From Lingula anatina (Eukaryota > Brachiopoda > Lingulata > Lingulida > Lingulidae), in assembly GCF_001039355.2 (NCBI RefSeq), contig NW_019775783.1, forward strand, positions 176,873 through 214,576: a stretch of 37,704 bases of DNA, written 5' to 3'. The notes beneath the pieces are model-generated. The model saw nothing but the letters and a program-made list of their open reading frames with translations. It was not told the origin of the DNA and did no database searches. Both the position numbers and the translations under genes were made by a program. This document shows positions 11,747 through 22,232 of the stretch, piece after piece (position 1 is the stretch's first letter; each line of letters starts with the position of its first letter).

Positions 11747-13439
11747 TGCAGTGCATTTCTGGGGATGATTCCATTTTAATGAGGAGCAGTGCAATTACAG
11801 TGAAATGTATCAAAATCAGCTTATCAAATTAGCTTAGTAAACGGCATCATCCTAAAAGTGTGATTTCTGTCGGTAGTACGTAATACGGGGACGAGACTGC
11901 CATTTTGTGACAAAGTCTGAAAGTATAGCGTAGGTCGCTCTGTATCGATCTCAAAAATGATATTTGTAGCTCCAAAAATTCGGAAGTCCGCCGATAGTCG
12001 GTAACACCCCATTGTTGGTTAAATGAACAATATTTGCCTTTTGAAATAATATCAATGGAATACTTTACCTGTGACCTTCTTACGTTGTGAAATGTCACGC
12101 CTGCTTATTCCATTCCACCATATTACTACCTGCTGCGCAGTTGTTATCGATAGTTACACTACTTGACATACATAATGCTGCTGCGATATTTACTCATGAT
12201 GTAAGATATTAGCAACCGCAGTGTGTACCCATCCACTTGTCTGACGTCCAATAATGAAACCACCTTGGGCAACTTTTGCAAAGCGAGTCAGGTGACTTGT
12301 ACGTGTACGGCTTTTGCAGTCTTGACGTCACAGGTGATGACCGAGTTTTACACTGTCATATCATGCTTGAAGGGATCGAGGGACGTAAATAGGCGATGCC
12401 CCAATTTTCAGCCTTACAGGTCAAAAGCTACGCAAATAAGGCCTCGACCTCCCCCCCACCTCTGTTACAAACTCTTGAGCCCGGTTGACGTGCCCGGTTG
12501 CTGCTTAGCTTGATTAAAAGGGACGAAAAGGATGAAACAAAGCAAACGCTGTTAAAATGCAGAGTATATATATATACAACAAGGTGCGACGGAGGACATT
12601 TAAAGCATCTTGGGTTTGAGTGTAAAGTTTTTGTGGTAGCTATAGTGGGTGATAGACTGGGCGTGTCTTACCAGATTATTTGAGTTGGGACTGCCATTCT
12701 TAATCATGGTGAAGGTGCTGCTTCTGCTGTATCTATTCCTGAATTATTGAGTAAATAAAAGGTATCCACAAAATATGGGTGGGGCTTAATAATTACTGTT
12801 ATGATATAAATAAACAAAGAAGTAGAAAAGCAGATAATAGGCAAAATTACAAATCTCAACCTTAAGGCAATCATATTGGGGGAGGGCGGCACACAAAAGC
12901 CCATTCGTAATTACAACAATTGTTCCACATGGTCCTATCTTTCATTTTATGTTAACTTGTCGGTCAGCTTCTGTCCTGATCGGTATATTGTCAGTGTTCC
13001 TAGAAAAGCTTGCACTGCAACACGACCAGTACAAGTCCTCCGAAAAGCACTTGCAAGGGTTGTTAAAAGGCACCCACGATAAAGGAAGTAACGGGCTACA
13101 AACTTAATGAATTCGTCAAAACTGTCGGCTTGACAACATCGCTGAAGCCATGGAGACCGCGCATTCAACCGTACAAGGTCTCACACCCACATTCTGCCTC
13201 TTGGCAAGGAAGAGGTATGGTATGTCATTTAAATTATATTAAAGTATGTTCGATGCTGGTCTCCCAGGAATGAAAGTCCGGGCTCCAATATGATTAGTGC
13301 AGATTAGGGTTAATCTGGGTATTAGATGGGTATAAGGGACGACTGTAACTTGTACAAAGTACTGGTGAACGGACTACGGTTCCTAGCGGGATACTTATAT
13401 TCCTGTCACACCGGCAAATGAAAACTGACACACGTGTAC

Positions 13440-13530
13440 ATAACAAAAAGAAAATAGAAAGCACGCCCGAACAGGGACTCGAGCCCTGGAGCCTCAGATA
13501 ACTTGGGTATCCATAAAAGTTTGATGCTTG
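13440..13530 (-). repeat. tRNA-like 3' half, upstream copy
   Basis: On the minus strand, CAGGG-CTCGAGT-CCCTG forms a perfect 5-bp T-arm with a B-box-like loop. No matching 5' acceptor strand or A box was found upstream. It is probably a tRNA-derived SINE or tRNA fragment. The same sequence is at 27429-27505 in the other arm. Confidence 0.35.
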
Positions 13531-13609
13531 GGTTGATGTGTGAAGATGATTCGATCTATCGTTTTTGGCTTTTCATCTCCAGGACTTTATCAATTAGTGT
13601 GAACTCGAA

Positions 13610-13679
13610 AGGGGGTTCAGGACCCCCCCTCCCCCCATGAGCCCCCAATCCCCACTAAATCCGCCACTGTATGGGATTC
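13610..13679 (-). mobile_element. Transposon terminus with CAGTGGCGGATTTAG end
   Basis: The minus strand reads CAGTGGCGGATTTAG (13679-13665) followed by G-rich sequence. The same 15-mer starts at 22936 on the plus strand, again followed by GGGGG-TTCAG-GGGG. Shared termini next to poly-G suggest ends of one repeat family. The matching opposite end was not found. Confidence 0.4.
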
Positions 13680-14061
13680 TGCTGCGAGGGGGGTTGGGCT
13701 GTCCTTAGAGGATGAATGCTTATTTTTTTCACATTTTTTACACGAGTTTTGTTTTTCTCCCCACGAGCTTATAACAGATTAAACTCACATGTCATAATTT
13801 ATCATATTTTATTTTATTTTTATTTTTTGGAAACGACAATGTTTAGGAGCGTGGGAGCTCTAGGGATGCAACAAACCCATTAAAATGGATATTTCTATCA
13901 TTTCACATAAAGCTTTTTTCATCGATATGTATTAAAAGCCCATCCCCACCACCACTTGGCGAGAATTTTTGAAAATAGAAAATCGTGTCTCACAGATAGC
14001 GCGAAACTAATTAGATGAATTACTTGACAGGGATTTTACTTTATGTTTCATAACTTCGATG

Positions 14062-14262
14062 CTTACAAGAATACAGAGATATACCCTGTATTGTTAAAAT
14101 GAAGAAAGCTCGTTTATTCCAAAACGATTGGAAGAAATAATCTGATTCAATGACCTTTTTACCGTAATTTTCTTTCCTCATTCTTTTTGCTTATTTTCAA
14201 CACAAAGCACTTAAAAAAAGATAAATGTATTTCTTGCAACAAGACTAATGTATAATATGATA
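14062..14262. repeat. Direct repeat on the 3' side of tRNA-Met A
   Basis: About 200 bp nearly identical to 14619-14805. Both contain the GCTCGTTTATTCCAAAACGA and CTTGCAACAAGACTAATG blocks. The two copies bracket the tRNA-Met gene. The other arm has only one copy (about 29527-29720). Confidence 0.75.
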
Positions 14263-14283
14263 CGTGGCCGGATGAAAAAAACA

Positions 14284-14376
14284 TGCCCCGAGTGAGGATC
14301 GAACTCACGACCTTCAGATTTCCCAGGTGTTAATGCGATTATGAGACTGACGCGCTGCCTACTGCGCTATCGAGGC
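14284..14376 (-). tRNA. tRNA-Met(CAT), elongator type, with a 20-nt intron (copy A)
   Basis: On the minus strand G1 is at 14376 and the discriminator A73 at 14284. The mature tRNA is 73 nt. The acceptor stem is GCCTCGA / TCGGGGC, the D-arm has GCGC/GCGC stems, the anticodon loop is CTCATAA with CAT at 14343-14341, and the T-arm is GTGAG-TTCGATC-CTCAC. The body matches animal elongator tRNA-Met. An extra 20 nt (14339-14320) lies between positions 37 and 38, the canonical site of nuclear tRNA introns. A run of T residues follows on the minus strand within 5 nt of the 3' end, a good Pol III terminator. It lies about 0.8 kb beyond the stop codon of P450 A on the same strand. Confidence 0.88.
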
Positions 14377-14618
14377 TGATGAGGATTCACCTGTCGGCAC
14401 ACCTGAGCCGGCGGCAGGTAAACTTACCTGCGTCGCATGCACAGTACTACAGTTATCGTAATCAGTCTTGGTTTACAGCAACAATTGCTTATCGGGTCAT
14501 CTCGATTGGAAAATTTTTTTTGAAGCTTCTATCTCATATTATCTTATCTAAAATGGTTAAGGTGACCGTGTTATACATAAGATTGGATAAAAAAGTGTCA
14601 CCCATTTTGTATTGAAAA

Positions 14619-14805
14619 CTTACAAGATGCAGAGATATATTGTTAAAATTAAGAAAGCTCGTTTATTCCAAAACGATTGGAAGAAATAATCTGATTCAAT
14701 GACCTTTTTTTCCGTAATTTTCATTCTTTTTGCTTATTTCCAACACAAAGCACTTTTTTAAATGATAAATTCATTTCTTGCAACAAGACTAATGTATAAT
14801 TTGAT
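14619..14805. repeat. Direct repeat on the 5' side of tRNA-Met A
   Basis: Second copy of the repeat at 14062-14262, in the same orientation. Confidence 0.75.
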
Positions 14806-15179
14806 ATTTGTGCCTTGGACATAATGCCAGTTTAATTATCAGTCTATTTGTGAGATATGTTAGCCTTGATCTCTAATTACGATGTTCCGTCAAACAAAGG
14901 GATTGTCTCAACTACATACCGATAAAATAGAAGGCCTGAGCCTTTCGAAAATATTGTTCTGATTGTAGGACTTAATGATGTGATTATATAGGCAATATCC
15001 TAGGGTATATATTCCAGTGCCAATTTTTAAGCAAAACTACAGCAACTTTTCAGAATACTGTTGTCTACGCCAGTTAGCCATCTAATCAATAATTTCCATC
15101 TAATCATCTAATTTCCAAATAACAACCCAATTAGAGACTTATTGAAAATTGTCTGCGAAAACCGTCGTGGCATCAAACG

Positions 15180-18100
15180 TCAGTTTCTTTTATGGACAAT
15201 AATCTTCTGAGGGTTGGGGCTGCAACTTATTTCAAAAAGTTTTGAAGGCTCGAAGTCCGGCTTTTGGCCTGACGGGAAGCTCACCTTAAAACGGCGGAAA
15301 AATAGTGCCTGCAAATAAATAGATAAATGCTATCTGTTATGAATGTACTTATTTATGAATATACCTTACAATATTCTTTAGATGGCATGTTTAGAATAAT
15401 CATAGGTTGGAATCAATTAATGCAATTTAATAAGCTTTGTGTTTTTTAATTGTATTTAAAATATGTTAGTACAATAACATGTATGTCAAGCTAATGAATT
15501 GCTCATTAGTTTAATTTATATCTACTTTGTCCTGTACTATTAAAAAATTAAACCCCTCCTATGTCCAGATCACATAAATGTGCTAAAATCTGTACCGTGT
15601 ATGTACCAGAATGTATATAGATTGGGCCCACGTGCACTCACCGAAATCATCATGATATTTGCCCTGGCGAGTGCTTCTCCCACACATTTCCTCTTGCCAC
15701 TGCTGAACGGCACCCAAACCTTGTTATCCAACTCTTTCAAGCTGCCATCTTTGTTTAAAAACCTTTCTGGCTTGAAAACCTCCGGCGATTCCCAAATGTT
15801 CGGGTCATTGTGGATTGTCCAAAAATTTGCATAGACAAGAGTGCCCTTTGGGATATCGTAGCCACCTGCGAAGAAATCATAAGGGTATACAGACTTGGCA
15901 TCAATATTCCACCATCAGACCACTTTATTGACATTTGACCTATATTTTACCTACCATAGACGCCTAAGCAAGAGCCGATCAGTGTCTACTGCGTGCATTT
16001 CATGTTCAACTGCAATCCCTCTTTACATATGCCAGTCATATCACCTTGTCCTGTCAAGAGTATAACTCCTACCGCATTATGTACATTGCTACAAAAGTAC
16101 ATTGTACTTAAAGCTTAAGTTTACAAATAGCTAGGCAACTGATCATCGTCTAAACTGGGGACTTTAGTAGCAGAAACGTGGGAATTTAAAATTGTCAATT
16201 CTTAAAGCAAGGAATAAAAAAATGTGACAAGCTGCCACTGCTGTCTAAATTTACAACAGTCGATCGAAAAATGCTCTCAACTGGTATGCACACCAAACAA
16301 CAAAGAAACTAGAAAAGCACAGACCTCCGCCAAGGCAGCAATTTTTTTTTATTTTTATTGATTATTGATTCGGATTACCACTAAAAACTAATCATCTGTT
16401 CTTTGGCCCACTTCTGACAGTTCCTGAAAATTTCATCAAAATCGGTCCATAATGTCCATTATGTTGATGACAGACAAACAAACAAACAAAGAGGGGTGAA
16501 AACATAACCTCCTTAGCGGAGGTGATGAGTGTGATGACTAACCTAATTTGGTATCACAGAGGGTTTGGTGTCGAAGACCTGCCGGGGCAGCAGGACGCAC
16601 GCGCATAACCTCTCGTTGAACAGCCTCAAAATAAGTCAACTTGGACTTGCAATGACGGAGATTGTCAAAATCTTTGCCTGTGTAGAAAATGGAATAAATT
16701 CTTAAATTCTTGTTTAAAATTTCATAAAGGGTCAAAGTATCCAAATACAATAGTAATTGTACAATGCAAACATCGTGGAATTTGTTAAAATTTCAACTAC
16801 GTGTACTAGTATACCGATTTCTGTAATACTGAATTAAGTGACTATTTCAAAATAATCACAAAAGAGAATATGTTTACCTAAGCCGTCTAATTCCTTGTGT
16901 ATCTTTGCCTGAATCTTCGGATTATCTGCTACATACATAATCATCCATTTCAACGTATCTGATGTGGTATTTGTTCCAGCTACAAAATATAAGTTTTATT
17001 CTACCGAAGGCTAATCTATGGCATCTGAGAAATATGTGGTTATTATTTTGTACACAAACCTCAAAACTGAATAACCACAGGCCAAATAATCAGTCACGAA
17101 TCTACACATGTATATGTTACTTTTAATCCGGATTGTGAGGATGATTTATTTTTAACAATTAAAGACTTATTTTGGGTTTAAAATGCAGTGTAACAGCCAC
17201 GATAGATAATATTTGGATGTTTGATATAAAAACGTGATGTAGTGGTGCAACGGAGTCAGGGGGAAAGTGGACAGTAATGTGAACACATGCAGTGAGATAA
17301 TTGGTCATGGATTTCCATACATTGGGAGTATCTTTGTTGAGAGATTGGATAGGAGCAGGGCACGCACGATGAGCGACATTCATCATTCTGCTTTTAGTTT
17401 GTTTCCATTTCTACCAAGTAACAAGACTATAGCCTAACCCTTTAGCTATTTTTCGTTTTAACTCAAAATTAGTTATAATTATAATATTATCGAATAATTA
17501 ATTAATTAATCACGTGATTAATCGTTATATTTTTACAATCCAAATTGATGATATTTATCATTATTATTACTATTTTTTCTGATAAATATCATTTTAAGAC
17601 CTCGGAGGGAATCTAGTTTCGGATAAATATTTCACAAATGTATTAGCTGAATAAACCATTATTATTATACGTTTAATGGGTACGTACTATATGTTTTTCT
17701 TTTTGAAGGAAATGAGTACATGCAAACAGGAAAGCTACATGAACTGTGACTTTCCTGTACAAACGACGCATATGGTTTTGTTATCGAGTATCATGATGAA
17801 ATAAAACTTCAACGTATTCATTGACAAAGCATCTGCCGGTATAGAGTGCGGAAGCTAAATACATGTCGCGTTAATTTTTTCACCCACCGACAAATATATC
17901 CAATAAGGTGTGCAGTATGCAAGTGTCAGTCAGCGACTCCTTGATGTTGTCATCACTTTCATCTGTCAGCTCCTCTCTCAGTAGCAACATCTGCTCCATG
18001 ATGTCTCTGGCCTCACCTTGAACATGATACGTAGTTATGGTTTAGCATGTTTTTAACAGAAACATTTATATTTTTAATGTTTCTCAGACCAAGGACAATC

Positions 18101-20687
18101 CCCCCCCCCAGGACAATTTTCCCCCGGACGACCCCCCTCTCTCTCTCCAAGAGGAATATAATTAAAGGGATAATACCTCTTCGTTTTGGCCAAAAAATGA
18201 ATTTTTCTAGAATAAACAACAATTTTCCCATACTTACCAATGGTTAATGAATCCGTTTTTAATTCAAAGTTAGTAGATAGCAATAGCCAAGCAATTGAAA
18301 GTGACAGATAATTAAAAGGATGCCTGGATAAGCTAGAAAATCTGTTTACTTTACTTCTACCTAGACATGCACCTTGATTTAAGACTTATTTTATCAAGGT
18401 GGGAGTCATATAGCAATTAAGGTAACAGTAAATTCATCAAATGTTTGACCCCGATGAGTGATATCAGTACGCTCACTTCCGAAAAATATCCATATGAAAG
18501 CTAGGACAGAGTTTCGTTAATTTTGGGTGAAATGTCAACAAATCGCAAACCTGTTTTTAAATTTATTTTGTGGTCTTCCAGTTTGGCTTTTTGAAAACCA
18601 ATGACGTCATTCGTGAGTCGTTTTATCTTGAGGGATGATGGGATAGGAAAATACTTCAAAACGGGGATGACATCAGTAGGGACTACACCTCCAAAGAAGG
18701 TTTGCATAGTGTTTTCCAGATTTGTCTTCAACCAAACAAACTCAGGTTCGTCAATTTTGTAGCTGAAAAGAATTAGACAATATTTATCTCGACAAGTAAA
18801 CATAAAACCCACTTTTTCCATACATATAATATATATAATACTCCCAGTATATTATATAAGTGATCATCAAAATATAAAGTGCTTTTATCAAATACATTTG
18901 TTTCTATTATTTTGGTCCATAGAGTCATAACATAATAACAACGCTTTTGGGCGATTTATGGCTTCAAGGTTATCTGTCGTTATGATCATCCCAGTTCCGC
19001 ATTATATAAGATAAGACATAAACATGTTTTGGAGTGTCCATCAAGTTGGGATCGCGTGGTTTACGCGCTGGTATTACGTGGTATTAACACGTTACGTATA
19101 CAATGTGGGAGTATAATAACGTGGCAACCGCGTGGTCCCGACTGGGCTTTTACTGGGTAAATTGATTAACATTGTATTGACAACACAATTGCATATGTAC
19201 CTGTATATGTTAAGGAATATGTTATATGCTTTTATCTAGATACACATTCATCGCCATCTTCATTACTGCATGCTCTCTCATATGCCGTTGAGATGAAGAC
19301 TATTATCTAGATGTCTCTTTATCTTCATTTTTATTTTAATAACACCTAATTTATCATAACTGCAAAACCAAATCAGCTCGCCGTACCGGTATTAGTGGAA
19401 TATTTTCAAATCAAAAGGCATGCAGCCACAGACGGTACACTTTGGCTAGACACAGTGCACTTTGATGAGTGTGTATTGTAAAGATACGCTAAGGGGCATT
19501 TGTACGTGCCTTCCAGAGGATAAATGTTAACAGACACATACAATGCACTTTAACTGATGTACGTAAACGACGTTACCTTTTCCCAAACGCCATCCTGCAG
19601 ACAATGTTGAAGACAAGTAACCGGATATGAACATCTATGTCAAATGGCTCAGTCTCCTTTTCAATCAAGGAGGCGACTTCATCAAAAGCGGACCTCGTGA
19701 GTGTTTCCAGTTTATCACCTGCTAAATAGGTCCTAAATGGTAAACAAGTGCATGAACATCTATAACTTTTGAGCAAACCATATAGGCCTATCTTTATTTA
19801 TACAGTCACGACAGAGGGGGTTGGGGGGGGGGGGTAAGTTAGCTCAAAAAGTAGCCATGCACACGTACAGTAGTACTGGATCTAAACATGTATTCAATGT
19901 GCAGATATACCTATACGGGATGATATTCCTCTTTATAAGTGTACCAAAACGTAAATCAATCAACTTAGATCATAATACCTGAATGCCTTTAAAGTCATCT
20001 GTCTTTGTAATTTCCACACGGGACCATAATTGGCAAAAGCTATGTCTCTGAAACCTCCGCTGAAGAGCTCAACTGACAAAAAAAAATATCCATGTAATGG
20101 TTACGTGTAACTACATTTTAATTATGTGATGCAAAGGCAAAAGAAATTAACACAATCACCCACTCATCTTACTTTTTGTCTTGGTTTATAATTCAGATAT
20201 TGATTACTGATTTTGCTAAAAAAAAGAAGAAAAAAACGAACAATGATGCGCCGATGAACAATATCTTGCACATGTATTAAACAATGGCGACTGAAAACGT
20301 CCACTTATCCATATCGTTCCAACAAATCCGAATTAATTTATTTTATGTAGAACATTGTACAAAATAAGTTTGAAGGCCTCTCTGTCAATATAAACTGTCT
20401 GTTACTCACATTTCCAACTAATTTCGTCTCTCCCCGCAAATATTTCTTTCTTCTCAACAAACGCCTCGTGAACCATTTCCGCAGAGTTTAAAACTACAAC
20501 CGTGTTACCGAAGCCTGTAAGCATAAAGTGTGCAAAACAATACATTAATACATTAATGTCCTTTTGTCTTTTATCGTACAGAATGATAGACAACTCGCAA
20601 TATACAATGTACTCCACAAATAAACTGCTACTAAAGAAAAATATAGATTCAAAGTGTGCCAAAATACACACAACCCTACCCCCCCCC

Positions 20688-20720
<33 letters not shown>

Positions 20721-21441
20721 NNNNNNNNNNNNNNNNNNNNNNNAAGAAAGTAAGAGAGAGAGAGAGAGAGACCTATAAGTGTGGCCTTTAAGGTTAATAT
20801 CCCAGGAGAATTGAAAACTAGTATCAATATGTGTTTAGATTTTAAACTTGCAGTCTTAAACATGACAATATAATTACAAAAATATAAAAACAAAGAATGG
20901 TACCGAAATTAACAGTGAAAATATCACCGAATGACTTCCCGAGCTTAGTAAAGACAGCATACATTCGGCCATCCCTTCTGAATGCTGAAATTATATACAC
21001 ATAATTTTCCAACGGAAAAATAGATAAGCTTATTCTTTAAACCATTAAATTGAGTTAACCAAAATTGTGTGTCACAAGACAGACTTGTATTTGCAAAACA
21101 TGTAACCAAGCAGTGTCCAAAGTGCCAATAGGATTTTTAAAAATCATAAATTACATATAAGGAAAGAATTTTGTCGATTCATCCGATATCTTTAATGAAA
21201 TAACGATATTATATGAATATTAATATTTATTTATTTGAATTAATTTTAAAATTGTCTCACCGAAGTAGTTCCCCAGTATCGGCAGCTGTGGAGGTCCTGG
21301 CGGCAGTTTGTACTTCTTCCTCTGTAGATATGACATCACCAACAGGAATACCGCGATCCCGACCAAGACGGTCTTCACAGTTAGTAAACTCAAAATACTC
21401 AAGATATGCATCATCTGAAATGTTCTGTCGATTATTACCAT
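15180..21441 (-). CDS. Cytochrome P450, CYP2 clan, copy A
   Basis: Eleven coding exons, minus strand: 21441-21261, 20984-20904, 20514-20410, 20072-19979, 19732-19577, 18762-18551, 18016-17888, 16979-16878, 16677-16543, 15865-15642 and 15308-15180 (stop TGA). All have GT-AG borders and matching phases and give 515 residues. A membrane anchor (about 13-39) is followed by the Pro hinge PPGPP (47-51). The C-helix WKLQR is at 142-146, the I-helix AGTNTTS at 320-326, the K-helix EVMR at 376-379, PERF at 431-434 and the heme loop FSSGKRKCVG at 452-461, with Cys459 as iron ligand. The enzyme is an ER-anchored monooxygenase; its substrate cannot be told. Asn323 replaces the usual Asp or Glu. ATG 21441 is the first after the TATA box; ATG 21414 would remove nine residues. 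Exon 11 is short and was found by its P450-like tail (FPSGQKPDFEPS). The closest relative is copy B. Confidence 0.94.
16323..16523. mobile_element. MITE with ACCTCCGCC inverted ends, in P450 A intron 9
   Basis: Left end ACCTCCGCCAAGG, right end CCTTAGCGGAGGT (inverted, one mismatch). Inside are TTTCATCAAAATCGGTCC and a (CAAA)n stretch. I recognise this type as a short non-autonomous repeat common in aquatic animals; that recollection is not a search result. The same element is in the same intron of copy B, so it is older than the duplication. Confidence 0.7.
18163..18270. repeat. Dispersed repeat R1, copy 1 (P450 A intron 6)
   Basis: Begins TAAAGGGATAATA, then CTTCGTTTTGGCCAAAAA, then TAAACAAC and CTTACCAATGGTTAATG. 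It is shared with 21836-21975 and 37206-37335. It is missing from the matching intron of copy B. Confidence 0.7.
20721..20743. other. Assembly gap (23 N)
   Basis: An N run lies between a long A-run (from about 20690) and a GA microsatellite, in intron 2 of P450 A. The matching stretch of copy B (about 36060-36149) has a (GA)n run there. The gap is in intron sequence and does not touch a coding exon. Its true length is unknown. Confidence 0.98.
20744..20771. repeat. (GA)n microsatellite
   Basis: GA-rich run directly after the assembly gap. Its counterpart in the other arm is at about 36117-36149. Confidence 0.85.
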
Positions 21442-21503
21442 AAGCAAATATTTGAGAGGCTTGACCCTTATGTAAAACAGCAGTATATCTCAACTCGTGT
21501 ACT

Positions 21504-21510
21504 CTTTATA
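21504..21510 (-). promoter_or_regulatory. TATA box of P450 copy A
   Basis: TATAAAG on the minus strand lies 63 bp upstream of the first ATG (21441). A start site about 30 bp downstream would leave a 5' UTR of about 35-40 nt. The same motif in the same place is kept in copy B. Confidence 0.6.
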
Positions 21511-21835
21511 CTACCCGATAGTATTGAAAGACTGCTCTATATTTGCCAGGTGGACAAGAAATATTTTAGCCTGCAGTGCAGAACAGTGGACCTTTATATC
21601 GTATGAGACATATAATTCTTCTTATTCTTAATATTCCAACATTTTGCCTAAAGATAAAACAGGCTGTAGAGTTCTGGAAACTAAATTTGATTGCGTTTTT
21701 AATTTGAAATACCAAAGCGGTAATCACATAAAATCGTTGACAATGTTCTATTTGGTGGTATTTACTATGAAGATAGAAACTTTTATCATGTGGTTTGTAT
21801 TTGATATTCACGTGTTAATCAATTACAAGTAGATA

Positions 21836-21866
21836 GCCCTTAAAGGGATAAAAGGGACTCGTTTTG

Positions 21867-21908
<42 letters not shown>

Positions 21909-21975
21909 TGGAGTAAACAACCATTTTCCTGTACTTACCAATGGTTAATGAATACAGTTTACATTCAACTTTAGA
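21836..21975. repeat. Dispersed repeat R1, copy 2 (upstream of P450 A)
   Basis: Same repeat as 18163-18270, with an A-run of about 36 in its middle. It lies about 330 bp upstream of the TATA box of P450 A. The matching copy in the other arm is at 37206-37335. Confidence 0.75.
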
Positions 21976-22232
21976 CCCTGTTTTTTCTAAAAAGTTTGTT
22001 TAGCCATCATTGGAGGTCACATGGTTTAAAGACAAGCTCAGATTTCAGAATAATATCTATAACTGCTGTTTTTGTTGTACAACAGAATAGATAATATTTC
22101 TATGAGTTGTTCACATTTTTATGGTGAAATATAGATCTGATACGAAGAGTAATTATTCATTTAAGCAGAATGATAGATTGGGACCAGATTTTTCTCCGTG
22201 TATTCCGTCAGACACCCATCTACCACCGTTGT

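Larger units (their letters stand above)
9976..13155. other. Gene-poor region upstream of the LRR-protease gene
   Basis: About 3.2 kb without a recognisable coding region on either strand. Open frames here are short and resemble nothing known. It probably contains 5' non-coding exons and the promoter of the minus-strand LRR-protease gene, but no start site can be fixed. Two clusters of promoter-type motifs are listed separately. Confidence 0.45.
13156..22232. repeat. Segmental duplication, upstream arm
   Basis: About 9.1 kb aligns in direct orientation with 27130-37601. Both arms carry one tRNA-Met and one P450 gene in the same order and strand. Coding exons are nearly identical; introns differ by indels. 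The alignment breaks at 13535-13845, where each arm has unrelated sequence (310 against about 390 bp), and at several intron segments. Edges were placed by eye and could be off by tens of bases. Confidence 0.9.

Noticed and set aside
12223-12513. 96-codon open frame with Cys and Pro
   Set aside because: No domain, no splice context, and composition like neighbouring non-coding sequence.
20502-20753. Frame ending in a Lys run and X residues
   Set aside because: Produced by the A-run and the assembly gap; antisense to P450 exon 3.
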